Shown here one piece after another: positions 9,402 through 17,056 of a stretch of DNA of 64,000 bases. The notes below the pieces were generated by a model. The model did not search any database, had not been told where the DNA came from, and worked only from the letters and a program-made list of their open reading frames with translations. The stretch is from NCBI GenBank assembly GCA_903842575.1, contig CAIMMM010000006.1, positions 137,456 through 201,455 of the forward strand. Direction: 5' to 3'. How positions within the stretch are numbered: position 1 is the stretch's first letter; every line of letters starts with the position of its first letter. The translations under genes and the position numbers were made by a program. Source of the stretch: an uncultured Bacteroidota bacterium (lineage in GTDB: Bacteria; Bacteroidota; Bacteroidia; Flavobacteriales; Flavobacteriaceae).

Positions 9402-10463
9402 TTATTTCAAGATTAATTCTAATTGTTTTTCGTTTTCCTTAATCCAACTATAAATATCTTGAAAAACAGTTTCAACCGATTTCTTTGGTTTCCATCCTAT
9501 CTCTTTTTCAATTATTGAATTATCTGTAATATACATTCTCAAATCGGCTGGTCGTGTTTGAGTTTCAGAACCAATAGTTATCTTGTTTCCGGTGATTTTT
9601 TCGCAAATAGCGGTCATTTCTAATAACGATGCGCTATTCTCTATTCCACCGCCAACATTATAAATTTTACCATTAAATTTTTCAATTTGATGGATTTGTA
9701 AATCAATTAATTCCACCAAATCGTCCACATGTAAAATATCACGAACTTGCTTTCCTGTGCCGCCATAACCAATATATTTCAATGATTGATTCCAGTAGTG
9801 TTTAGCCATCCAAAGTGTCACAACACCTTGATCTGTCTTGCCCATTTGTCGTGGTCCGGCAATAACTCCAAATCGTGTAATAGCAGCTTTTAGCCCATAA
9901 AAAGCAGCATATTCCTGAATGAAAAGTTCCGACGCTAACTTAGTGGTGCCGTAAAAAGAACGCGCACCATCAAGGCTTAGTTTTTCAGAAACTCCTTGAG
10001 ATGAAATGCCTACCGTTTCTTGATTTTTATCAAAAGAAAAACGGGTTGCTTCTTCAATAAAATTAGCTTTTTCTATAGTTTCAATTGGATAAACTCTACT
10101 TGTGGATAGAAAAATAAGTTTGGCAGAATGTTTCAAACACGCATTAAAACAATTGATAGAACCATAAAGATTGTTGTTGATAACATAAGTTGGGTCGGAA
10201 TCTAATCCTGCCGTCACAGATGGTTCGGCGGATGCTTCAATTAAAACATCAAATGCTCCCACTGCTAAAATATCTTCGTTATTGCGAATATCTCCATGGA
10301 TAAATCCAATACCGAACTTTTGAAAATCGGATAGATTTAATTCAGAACCACGTCGTTTTAAATTATCAAAAGCAATTATTTGATAAGATGGATATTTTGT
10401 TTTTAATTGAATACAAAGTGTTGAACCAACAAAACCTGCACCTCCAGCAACTAGAATTTTCAT
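9402..10463 (-). CDS. NAD-dependent epimerase/dehydratase (CDP-paratose 2-epimerase-like)
   Basis: The ORF track begins at 10496, but the better start is the internal ATG at 10463, giving 353 residues starting MKILVAGGAGFVGS. That start overlaps the rmlD stop as ATGA, the usual coupled arrangement, and places the NAD-binding GGAGFVG at the N-terminus. The YxxxK motif is intact (YGTTK). The segment FGVIAGPRQMGKTDQG and the GYGGTGKQVRDILHVDDL stretch match CDP-tyvelose/paratose 2-epimerases. It would interconvert or modify a nucleotide sugar in the cytoplasm. It is a paralogue of the 6438-7499 gene. Confidence 0.9.
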   Translation of the reverse strand: MKILVAGGAGFVGSTLCIQLKTKYPSYQIIAFDNLKRRGSELNLSDFQKFGIGFIHGDIRNNEDILAVGAFDVLIEASAEPSVTAGLDSDPTYVINNNLYGSINCFNACLKHSAKLIFLSTSRVYPIETIEKANFIEEATRFSFDKNQETVGISSQGVSEKLSLDGARSFYGTTKLASELFIQEYAAFYGLKAAITRFGVIAGPRQMGKTDQGVVTLWMAKHYWNQSLKYIGYGGTGKQVRDILHVDDLVELIDLQIHQIEKFNGKIYNVGGGIENSASLLEMTAICEKITGNKITIGSETQTRPADLRMYITDNSIIEKEIGWKPKKSVETVFQDIYSWIKENEKQLELILK

Positions 10464-11332
10464 TTTTTTATACTTTTTAAGCTGTCTTCCCAGCATTTTA
10501 TTTTAACACCAAAAATTGCTTTTATTTTCGATTTATCCAAAACGCTATGCTTAGGCCTTTTGGCTGGTGTTGGAAAACTTGAAGTAGGAATGGGTTGTAA
10601 ATTTATAGTTATATTATTTACTTCAAATATTTTTTGGGCAAAATCATACCAAGAACATTGTCCTTCGTTGCTGAAGTTGTAAACTCCAAAGTTGTCGGTT
10701 GTTGGTTGTTGGTTGTTGGTTAAAATAATTTGTACTAGAACTTCTGCTAAATCAACAGCATTAGTTGGTGTTCCTATTTGGTCATTAACCACCGAAATGG
10801 TATCTCTTTCTGAAGCCAGTCGCAACATGGTTTTCATAAAATTATTCCCAAATTGGGAATAAACCCAAGACGTTCTAATAATGAAATGTTTCTTCCACGT
10901 TTTTTGAATTGCCTTTTCACCATCCAATTTTGTTTGGCCATAAACGCCTGTTGGGTTTGGCAAATCATCTTCGTTGTAGCCCCTCGACTGCGCTCGGGGT
11001 GACAAATTGCCATCAAAAACGAAATCGGTGGAAATGTGTAACAAAATAGCGTTGTGATTTTTACTAATCTCGGCCAAATTTTTAGCGCCAACCACGTTAA
11101 TTAATCGAGCTTTTTCAGGTTCGCTTTCCGCTTTATCAACAGCGGTATATGCTGCTGCATTGATACAATAATGAGGTTTGTGTTTTGAAAAAATCTGTTC
11201 GCAATTGTCTAAATTAGTTATGTCTAATTCCTGAGAAGAACAAAAAATAAAATTAATATCCGGATGTTTTGGCGCAATAAATTGCAAACTTTGTCCCAAT
11301 TGTCCCGAGCTTCCTGTTACTAAAACTACCAT
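10460..11332 (-). CDS. rmlD: dTDP-4-dehydrorhamnose reductase
   Basis: The last step of dTDP-L-rhamnose synthesis, reducing dTDP-4-dehydrorhamnose with NADPH. The 290-residue protein has the NADP-binding TGSSGQLGQ at residues 6-14, the INAAAYTAVDKAE motif, and the YxxxK pair Tyr131/Lys135 (VYGQTK). It lies in the order rmlA-rmlC-rmlD and overlaps rmlC by 7 bases and the next epimerase by 4. Two oddities: residues 109-120 (NLSPRAQSRGYN) are encoded by a short GC-rich palindromic element, and TNNQQPTTDN near residue 210 comes from a tandem 7-base repeat. Both lie in loops before conserved segments and keep the frame, so the enzyme is probably active. Confidence 0.95.
   Translation of the reverse strand: MVVLVTGSSGQLGQSLQFIAPKHPDINFIFCSSQELDITNLDNCEQIFSKHKPHYCINAAAYTAVDKAESEPEKARLINVVGAKNLAEISKNHNAILLHISTDFVFDGNLSPRAQSRGYNEDDLPNPTGVYGQTKLDGEKAIQKTWKKHFIIRTSWVYSQFGNNFMKTMLRLASERDTISVVNDQIGTPTNAVDLAEVLVQIILTNNQQPTTDNFGVYNFSNEGQCSWYDFAQKIFEVNNITINLQPIPTSSFPTPAKRPKHSVLDKSKIKAIFGVKIKCWEDSLKSIKK
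10697..10721. repeat. Tandem 7-base repeat (GGTTGTT, about 3.6 copies) inside rmlD
   Basis: GGTTGTT is repeated three times plus four bases on the plus strand. In the rmlD frame it encodes the Asn/Gln/Pro/Thr-rich stretch NNQQPTT. A change of one 7-base unit would shift the frame. Confidence 0.85.
10979..11004. repeat. Short GC-rich imperfect palindrome inside rmlD
   Basis: The plus strand reads GCCCCTCGACTGCGCTCGGGG followed by TGACA. It can fold as CCTCGA / TCGGGG around a CTGCGC loop. It is much richer in G and C than the surrounding gene and encodes in frame a peptide (SPRAQSRG) foreign to RmlD. I recall the same motif, GTCACCCCGAGCGCAGTCGAGG, as a dispersed repeat in Bacteroidota genomes; this is from memory and was not searched. 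There is only one copy in this window. Confidence 0.7.
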
Positions 11333-11877
11333 GCTTTTTTGGCGTTTCCAAGGGTGGGTTGCACTTTATCTTTTTCGGAAATGATTAATTCGTTCAACGG
11401 AAACTGCCAATCAATATTGATGGTTTTATCATTGTAAATGATCCCTCCTTCTGATTCTTTATTGTAGAAATTATCGCATTTATAAAAAAAAGTTGCGGTT
11501 TCACTCAATACTAAAAAGCCGTGTGCAAAACCTCTTGGTACAAAAAACTGTAATTGATTTTTTGCCGATAAAAGAACCGCTTCGTGTTGTCCGTAGGTTT
11601 TGGAATTAGGACGAATGTCCACAGCTACATCCAATACTTCACCTTCCAATACCCGAACTAATTTCGCTTGCGCATGTTCTCCTGTTTGATAATGTAAACC
11701 ACGTAAAACGCCCTTTGAAGAGTAGGATTGATTATCCTGTACAAAATGAACTTGTTGGTTTACTCCTTTTTGAAAAGTGATTTCATTAAAACTTTCCATG
11801 AAATAGCCTCTTTCATCAAGAATGATTTTTGGTTCAATTATAAAACAACCTTCGAGTTTGGTGGGAATAAAATTCAT
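11326..11877 (-). CDS. rmlC: dTDP-4-dehydrorhamnose 3,5-epimerase
   Basis: A cupin-fold epimerase acting on dTDP-4-dehydro-6-deoxyglucose, the third step of dTDP-rhamnose synthesis. The 183-residue protein has the expected DERGYFMESF and the catalytic-histidine motif LRGLHYQ (His62), followed by AKLVRVLEGEVLDVAVDIR and the FYKCDNFY segment with the catalytic tyrosine. The length is normal. It lies 3 bases downstream of rmlA and overlaps rmlD by 7 bases. Confidence 0.95.
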   Translation of the reverse strand: MNFIPTKLEGCFIIEPKIILDERGYFMESFNEITFQKGVNQQVHFVQDNQSYSSKGVLRGLHYQTGEHAQAKLVRVLEGEVLDVAVDIRPNSKTYGQHEAVLLSAKNQLQFFVPRGFAHGFLVLSETATFFYKCDNFYNKESEGGIIYNDKTINIDWQFPLNELIISEKDKVQPTLGNAKKAW

Positions 11878-11880
11878 CTT

Positions 11881-12738
11881 TTAAATCAAACTTAATAAGT
11901 GTTTACCATAGCCGCTTTTTAATAAGGGTTCGGCTAATTTTTTTAATTGTATAACGTCTATGAAACCCATTTTAAAAGCTGCTTCTTCAATAGATCCGAT
12001 TTTTAACCCTTGTCGTTCTTCTATTACTTGGACAAATTGAGACGCTTGCATTAACGAATTGAACGTTCCTGTATCAAACCAAGCCGTGCCTCTATCGAGT
12101 ATGCTTACTTTAAGTTTTCCTCTTTTCAAATATTCTTTGTTAACATCGGTAATTTCTATTTCGCCTCGATGACTTGGCTTTATGTTTGCCGCAATTTCCA
12201 CAACATCATTGTCATAAAAATAAACGCCCGGAACGGCATAATTGGATTTTGGTTTTTCGGGTTTTTCTTCAATAGAAAGTACTTTGCCATCGGCATCAAA
12301 ATCTACAACACCATAACGCTCTGGGTCGTGAACATGGTAGGCATAAATAATACCGCCATCGGGATTATTGTTGGCTAAAAGCAAATCGGATAAACCTGTG
12401 CCGTAAAAAATATTGTCTCCAAGAACTAAAGCCACTTTATCCTTTCCTATAAATTCTTTCCCAATAATAAACGCTTCTGCTAATCCATTCGGATGTTCTT
12501 GAACGGCATATTCAAAACGACAGCCTAAACTTTTCCCATCGCCCAACAATTGTCGGAACAAAGGCAAATCATGAGGTGTTGAAATGATTAATATTTCACG
12601 AATTCCCGACCACATCAATGTTGATAGCGGATAATAAATCATGGGTTTATCGTAAATCGGCATCAATTGTTTGCTCACCGCCAAAGTCAATGGATGCAAT
12701 CTTGTTCCTGAACCACCAGCTAAAATAATTCCTTTCAT
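11881..12738 (-). CDS. rmlA: Glucose-1-phosphate thymidylyltransferase
   Basis: This makes dTDP-glucose from dTTP and glucose-1-phosphate, the entry step to dTDP-rhamnose. The 285-residue protein has the nucleotidyltransferase signature GGSGTRLHP (residues 8-16) and [21 protein letters not shown], then VLGDNIFYG with the metal-binding aspartate. The C-terminal part ([20 protein letters not shown]) is the usual short-form RmlA end. It is followed closely by rmlC and rmlD and preceded 8 bases upstream by the Wzz-like gene. The dehydratase rmlB, which acts between RmlA and RmlC, is not in the window. Confidence 0.96.
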   Translation of the reverse strand: MKGIILAGGSGTRLHPLTLAVSKQLMPIYDKPMIYYPLSTLMWSGIREILIISTPHDLPLFRQLLGDGKSLGCRFEYAVQEHPNGLAEAFIIGKEFIGKDKVALVLGDNIFYGTGLSDLLLANNNPDGGIIYAYHVHDPERYGVVDFDADGKVLSIEEKPEKPKSNYAVPGVYFYDNDVVEIAANIKPSHRGEIEITDVNKEYLKRGKLKVSILDRGTAWFDTGTFNSLMQASQFVQVIEERQGLKIGSIEEAAFKMGFIDVIQLKKLAEPLLKSGYGKHLLSLI

Positions 12739-12746
12739 TGGATAAA

Positions 12747-13730
12747 TTATTTGATTTGTTTTGCCATTTGTTTTCTATAAAAGGATCTGAAAATCCCAAA
12801 CAAAACAAATAGAAATATAAAAAATAAAGGCAAAAACAATTTCATTTTACCATTAGTGGCACTATTATTTTTTATGTTAGTTGTCACGCTGCTTTCTTTA
12901 ACAATTTTATCAAAGTTAACCAATTCAATTCTGTGAATTCCTTGTTCAGCAATCAAGGCATCTTTGGTTTTAATAATGTCGTTTAATTGTGTATTTTCAT
13001 TGTAATAAACAAGTTTGTCGCTTTTTTGAGAACCGTTTAGAGTATTAGAAAAACTATTTAAAAAACCATTGATTTGTGAAATGATGGAATCGTTCTCAAC
13101 CATTTTAATTTTAATATTATTCATGTTTTCTTTTTGAATAATTGCATAATAATCTGATTTGTTTAAAAAGTCTAATAACGGTTGAACTGTTTTTTCGGTG
13201 CTTGTTAGTTTATCTGTAGTATAGGATATAATATGAAATGGATAGTTCTTACTTGTTAAATTTTCATTTACAATTTTTTTAATGTCTCCATCTTCAGCCA
13301 AGAGTTTTACAAGTTCAAAATTTTGCGCGCTATTGTTGATGAATTTGTAAACATCCGTAATTGGAGCAATTGATATCTTCTTAAGTTTTTTTGGTTCTTT
13401 AATTCCAACGATTTCTTTTAAGAAAACGGTGTCGTTTTCATTTATCTTTGAACTAATTAAATCAATTTTCGCATACAAATAATCGGTTGAGTTAAAGTTT
13501 GGAGAAACAATAATTTGATTGTCATAAACTTTTGTGGTAGAATCCAAATAAATACCCAAACCAACTCCAAGAACAAAGAGCATCCCAATAATTTTAATGT
13601 TTCTTTTAAAAAACAAAATTCCTCTAAAAATCTTTGTAGCTATACCTTCAAAGAAATCTCCAATTTTTTTTGATAATTGAGATAAATCAATTTCTTGATT
13701 ATCTGTGTTGTTTTGAGGTGTTGCACTCAT
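12747..13730 (-). CDS. Wzz-like chain-length determinant protein
   Basis: A 327-residue protein with a transmembrane segment near residues 46-64 ([18 protein letters not shown]) and another near the C-terminus ([19 protein letters not shown]), separated by a large periplasmic part rich in alpha-helix. This two-membrane-span layout is that of Wzz/PCP co-polymerases that set polysaccharide chain length. There is no C-terminal tyrosine-kinase domain. It lies directly upstream of rmlA. Sequence motifs are weak, so the call rests on topology and neighbours. Confidence 0.75.
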   Translation of the reverse strand: MSATPQNNTDNQEIDLSQLSKKIGDFFEGIATKIFRGILFFKRNIKIIGMLFVLGVGLGIYLDSTTKVYDNQIIVSPNFNSTDYLYAKIDLISSKINENDTVFLKEIVGIKEPKKLKKISIAPITDVYKFINNSAQNFELVKLLAEDGDIKKIVNENLTSKNYPFHIISYTTDKLTSTEKTVQPLLDFLNKSDYYAIIQKENMNNIKIKMVENDSIISQINGFLNSFSNTLNGSQKSDKLVYYNENTQLNDIIKTKDALIAEQGIHRIELVNFDKIVKESSVTTNIKNNSATNGKMKLFLPLFFIFLFVLFGIFRSFYRKQMAKQIK

Positions 13731-13739
13731 AAAAATTAT

Positions 13740-15431
13740 TTATTTAATGTTAAAAATTTGCTCTAATATTTTAATGGTAATCAAATAGGTAGGTTTAACT
13801 CCCGTTGTCCCTAATCCTCCAGATGCCAAGGTACTTCCTGTTTCTAATGGATTATCCGAGGCATAATAAGCGTAACGAACTTTTACATTGGGATGAATGC
13901 TTTTTCTAATTTTCGAAGCCGATTGTATTGCTTTTTGATAATAAGCGCCTTCCATTTCTAATCCTATAATTTCCCATGTAGATTCGTGGAAAAACTTTAA
14001 TAAATCCCTGTTTTGTAATGATGTTCCAAGAACGGTAATCATTGGACCGGCACAAACAGGAATGTCGTTCCCTTCAAACATGGCTGCGGTCAACTCATTT
14101 TCAAACGGATAATTATCGGCTGTTCCTTCATTGATGTGTGCCGATGGAATCATGATATCTCCTTTTCCGCCTTCAAGAATTCCGGCTTTCCCCATGATAG
14201 AAACTGATTCTACATTTAAAAAAGTTCTATTTTTGCCTTCTTTATAGGGTTTTAACAATTCGTCAATGGTTTCAAAAGCTTGTTCTCCAAATGCATAATC
14301 CATTACAATAAGTACCGGGCTTTGTTCCCCCACTTTTGCTTTTGGAAAACTTGAATTGGACCAATTAATTTTGGCTGTATCAAAAATTTGAACATCAATA
14401 TTGGTTCCGGAAGCATCCGGAAGCGAAATCATTCCATGTTTTAAAGCGAATTCTTCTACTTTATTTCGCACCTCATCAGCGCCTGATTTACTTAATTCTT
14501 CATAAATAAAGAAATCGGGTTTGTCTTTAAACTTTGTTTTTAAAACATGGGTGGCAAAAATAGAATTCATCACACTATGCATGTTGGCGCTAATAACATG
14601 AATGGGTCTTTCGAGTAAATCGTTTTCTTTTAAAACTTCTTTTATTGTTGTAGCCCAAATTTCACCATGAATATGATGCCCTAGTCGTTCTCTTAAAATG
14701 GGACTAAAGGTAATGGTTCTCTTATTGTTATCTAAAATTTCTTCTATAGCTAATTTACCCAACCAGTAAATAATATGCAAAAAGCGATCGGGTTTTTCAA
14801 TCGTTCCAAAAGAGGCATAAACATCTATAACCTCGGAGAAACTTCTTCCTAAAACATTGGCTACATGCGAAATAGCACGTTCTTTTTCGGTTTGAGTGAG
14901 TTTCTTATTTTGTATAACAACCTCTTCTAATTTTTCCCAATCCCGAGTTACCTCACGTTCAATTTCGTCTAATAAAACACGGTCTTTTATTTTGTGGGAT
15001 TCGATGAAAATAAAAGTTAAGTGCGTCAAAATATCATAAATATCCGAACGGCCACGCGTGATTTCCACATTCATTTGCTCTTCATCAATCCGATAACAAT
15101 TTCTCCTTCTTTTTGGCGGAACAATGGCTTTAAAATGGGATTTTGAATACCCTTCATCCGACGTTAAATTGATAAATCTGCATTCTTCTATTCCAACAGG
15201 TAGTCGTTCGATAACGTATAGTAATCCGCTTAATTCTACCTTTTCTTCGGCAATACTTCCATATATTTCAGGGCGTAGCGAAAGCAACGCCTCTCTTAGA
15301 GTTTCTCCTGAAACACCCATTGGTTTGTAGAAACCTCTGTTAAATAAATGTCTCATGGTAATGTACAATCGTTCGATAGCCGCCGACGATTCTTGCGCTC
15401 TGGAGCGCGAAATGTTTTTAATTTCCTTCAT
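13740..15431 (-). CDS. Conserved Bacteroidota protein, DUF6909-like
   Basis: The track starts at a TTG at 15455, but a TAnnTTTG promoter covers that codon, so ATG at 15431 (MKEIKNISRSRAQESS) is preferred, giving 563 residues. It has no signal peptide or membrane span, so it is cytoplasmic. I recognise it as a conserved family of Flavobacteriia, I believe DUF6909, without known function. The C-terminal third has IGLEMEGAYYQKA and YYASDNPLETGS, which recall the ME(G/A) motif of nucleoside phosphorylases; this is a resemblance only. It is the first gene of the unit running into the Wzz-like gene 9 bases on. Confidence 0.8.
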   Translation of the reverse strand: MKEIKNISRSRAQESSAAIERLYITMRHLFNRGFYKPMGVSGETLREALLSLRPEIYGSIAEEKVELSGLLYVIERLPVGIEECRFINLTSDEGYSKSHFKAIVPPKRRRNCYRIDEEQMNVEITRGRSDIYDILTHLTFIFIESHKIKDRVLLDEIEREVTRDWEKLEEVVIQNKKLTQTEKERAISHVANVLGRSFSEVIDVYASFGTIEKPDRFLHIIYWLGKLAIEEILDNNKRTITFSPILRERLGHHIHGEIWATTIKEVLKENDLLERPIHVISANMHSVMNSIFATHVLKTKFKDKPDFFIYEELSKSGADEVRNKVEEFALKHGMISLPDASGTNIDVQIFDTAKINWSNSSFPKAKVGEQSPVLIVMDYAFGEQAFETIDELLKPYKEGKNRTFLNVESVSIMGKAGILEGGKGDIMIPSAHINEGTADNYPFENELTAAMFEGNDIPVCAGPMITVLGTSLQNRDLLKFFHESTWEIIGLEMEGAYYQKAIQSASKIRKSIHPNVKVRYAYYASDNPLETGSTLASGGLGTTGVKPTYLITIKILEQIFNIK

Positions 15432-15452
15432 TAAATTTTGTTTATTAACCTG

Positions 15453-15460
15453 CAAATATA
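15453..15460 (-). promoter_or_regulatory. -7 element (TATATTTG) upstream of the DUF6909-like gene
   Basis: TATATTTG on the minus strand matches TAnnTTTG and lies 21 bases before the ATG at 15431. It overlaps the track's TTG start, which argues against that start. Confidence 0.65.
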
Positions 15461-15473
15461 TGGATTTTATATT

Positions 15474-16340
15474 TTAGTTAGTTAACACTAGATTTATTGC
15501 GGGTTCATACACCATCATTTTCTCCGACGGATTGTTAACGTCATCTTTCGTTTGTTTGTTCCATTTTCCGCCAAAGAAGGTATATATAAATTCTCTTTGT
15601 ACATAATTGTAAAGCATGAATGGATAATACGTTTTTTGAATTTTTGTTTGATTAGTGTTGAAGTCTGTTATCGTTTTTTCTACTTTGTTTTTTTCAATTA
15701 TTAATTTTTCATAACCCACAAAAATTCCCGTTTTTGGGAATCGCAAATTCAAATCGGATAGGTTAAAAAAAGTCTTTTTTACTCCTTTTTTAACCGAAAC
15801 TAAAAAATCTTTGTTCAACATTTCTTCACCCGGAAAACCATTGGCATCGACCGAATATAAATGAATTTTAATGGCGGCATTTTCTATTTCGCTATCGGTA
15901 AAGACGGTAACTTGTTTGATGTATTTCGTCTTTTTGTATTTGATGTAATACGGGAAAAACTTCGCGTCAATTCTGGGTCCGTTGTCAAAAGCTTGATAGG
16001 TTTCGTTTTTGACTTTGCCTATTTCAATTTCTCTGGTTTCATGTTTATTGACAATGACAACCTCCTCCATTTTAATAGCATTAACCATTAAAACCACTTT
16101 CTGAGCTTCGGAAGCTTTAACTGTTTTTTTTTCAAATCCCAATGCAGAAAAAATCAAAATTTTACTTTCCATAACATTTATAGAAAATGTGCCATTTTCC
16201 TCGGAAGTGGTTCCAATATTTTCATTTTCCGCCCAAATGTTTACATAGGAAATGGGCTTATTGTTTTCATCAACAACAACTCCTTTAACTTGAGCCGAAA
16301 AAGAAAGAGGGAATAAAAGAAATAGTATTGTATGTTTCAT
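15474..16340 (-). CDS. Secreted CarboxypepD_reg-like domain protein
   Basis: A 288-residue protein with a signal peptide (MKHTILFLLFPLSFSAQ). After it comes a carboxypeptidase-regulatory-like beta-sandwich: VKGVVVDENNKPISYVNIW, GTTSEENGTFSINV, LIFSALGFEKKTV (about residues 18-85). The rest is beta-rich, of a type found in Bacteroidota cell-surface proteins, and ends in AINLVLTN. This domain is the same as at the N-terminus of TonB-dependent receptors, but no receptor barrel follows. It lies 1 base after the shorter paralogue at 16342-17049. The function is unknown. Confidence 0.85.
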   Translation of the reverse strand: MKHTILFLLFPLSFSAQVKGVVVDENNKPISYVNIWAENENIGTTSEENGTFSINVMESKILIFSALGFEKKTVKASEAQKVVLMVNAIKMEEVVIVNKHETREIEIGKVKNETYQAFDNGPRIDAKFFPYYIKYKKTKYIKQVTVFTDSEIENAAIKIHLYSVDANGFPGEEMLNKDFLVSVKKGVKKTFFNLSDLNLRFPKTGIFVGYEKLIIEKNKVEKTITDFNTNQTKIQKTYYPFMLYNYVQREFIYTFFGGKWNKQTKDDVNNPSEKMMVYEPAINLVLTN

Positions 16341-16341
16341 T

Positions 16342-17049
16342 TTAGTTGGTTAATTCTAAGCTTATGGCTAATTCTATAAACTTGTTGTAATATTCTCTCT
16401 GATTTTCATAATTATATGGATTTCTATTAACTCCTTTTTTCCACTCTTTATTATAAATCCATAATGTTTTTTTCTCGGAAGGTAGCGCTCCTATGGCTGG
16501 AGAATAATTAACATATTTCTTTTTGTTTACATAATACATATCATATTCATTGTCTTTTATCTTTAGCAATTCAATGACAACAAAAACGCCGTCTTCATCG
16601 ATTTTTAGTTTGTGCTTTGAAACATCAAATTTCGATTTTCTGTTGCCTTTTTTAACTTTAAAAATCAAATTCTCATTGATTAAATCGGTTTCGGGATTTC
16701 CGTCTTCATCGGCAGCCATAACTCTGATTCTTACTGATGTTGTTCTATTGAATGCTTGAGTATTGATAATGATGCTTTTTAAAAATGGCGTTTGCTTGAT
16801 GGTGTCATTGAACACAAAAAACTTGGCTAATGAATATTGGTTTATTGCCAAACCATAATAGAAATGAACTTTGTCTTTATCAAATTTATCGAGTTCATTC
16901 GTAATGCTTGCCCGTGGCTTTTCAATTTGCACTTCCTTTAATTGAATTTGCGCCAACTTATTATTTTCATCAACAACAACTCCTTTGACTTGAGCCGACA
17001 ATGAAAAACCAATCATTAACACCAACCACGCCAATCGTTTTTCTTTCAT
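16342..17049 (-). CDS. Secreted protein, paralogue of the downstream gene with most of the CarboxypepD_reg domain deleted
   Basis: A 235-residue protein with a signal peptide ending FSLSAQ and the same VKGVVVDENNK as its neighbour. It then jumps to LAQIQLKEVQIEKP, so the remaining ~60 residues of the beta-sandwich are missing while the frame is kept. The C-terminal domain (FKVKKGNRKSKFDVS, ending ISLELTN) is paralogous to that of the gene at 15474-16340. DNA encoding the shared start is nearly identical in the two genes. This indicates duplication followed by an in-frame deletion. The gene sits between the GH3-like gene (7 bases upstream) and its paralogue. Confidence 0.8.
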   Translation of the reverse strand: MKEKRLAWLVLMIGFSLSAQVKGVVVDENNKLAQIQLKEVQIEKPRASITNELDKFDKDKVHFYYGLAINQYSLAKFFVFNDTIKQTPFLKSIIINTQAFNRTTSVRIRVMAADEDGNPETDLINENLIFKVKKGNRKSKFDVSKHKLKIDEDGVFVVIELLKIKDNEYDMYYVNKKKYVNYSPAIGALPSEKKTLWIYNKEWKKGVNRNPYNYENQREYYNKFIELAISLELTN

Positions 17050-17056
17050 CTTTTTT

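Noticed and set aside
14400-14432. CCGGAAGC direct repeat within the DUF6909-like gene
   Set aside because: Only two copies of 8 bases encoding ordinary sequence (LPDASGT); no sign of an inserted element.
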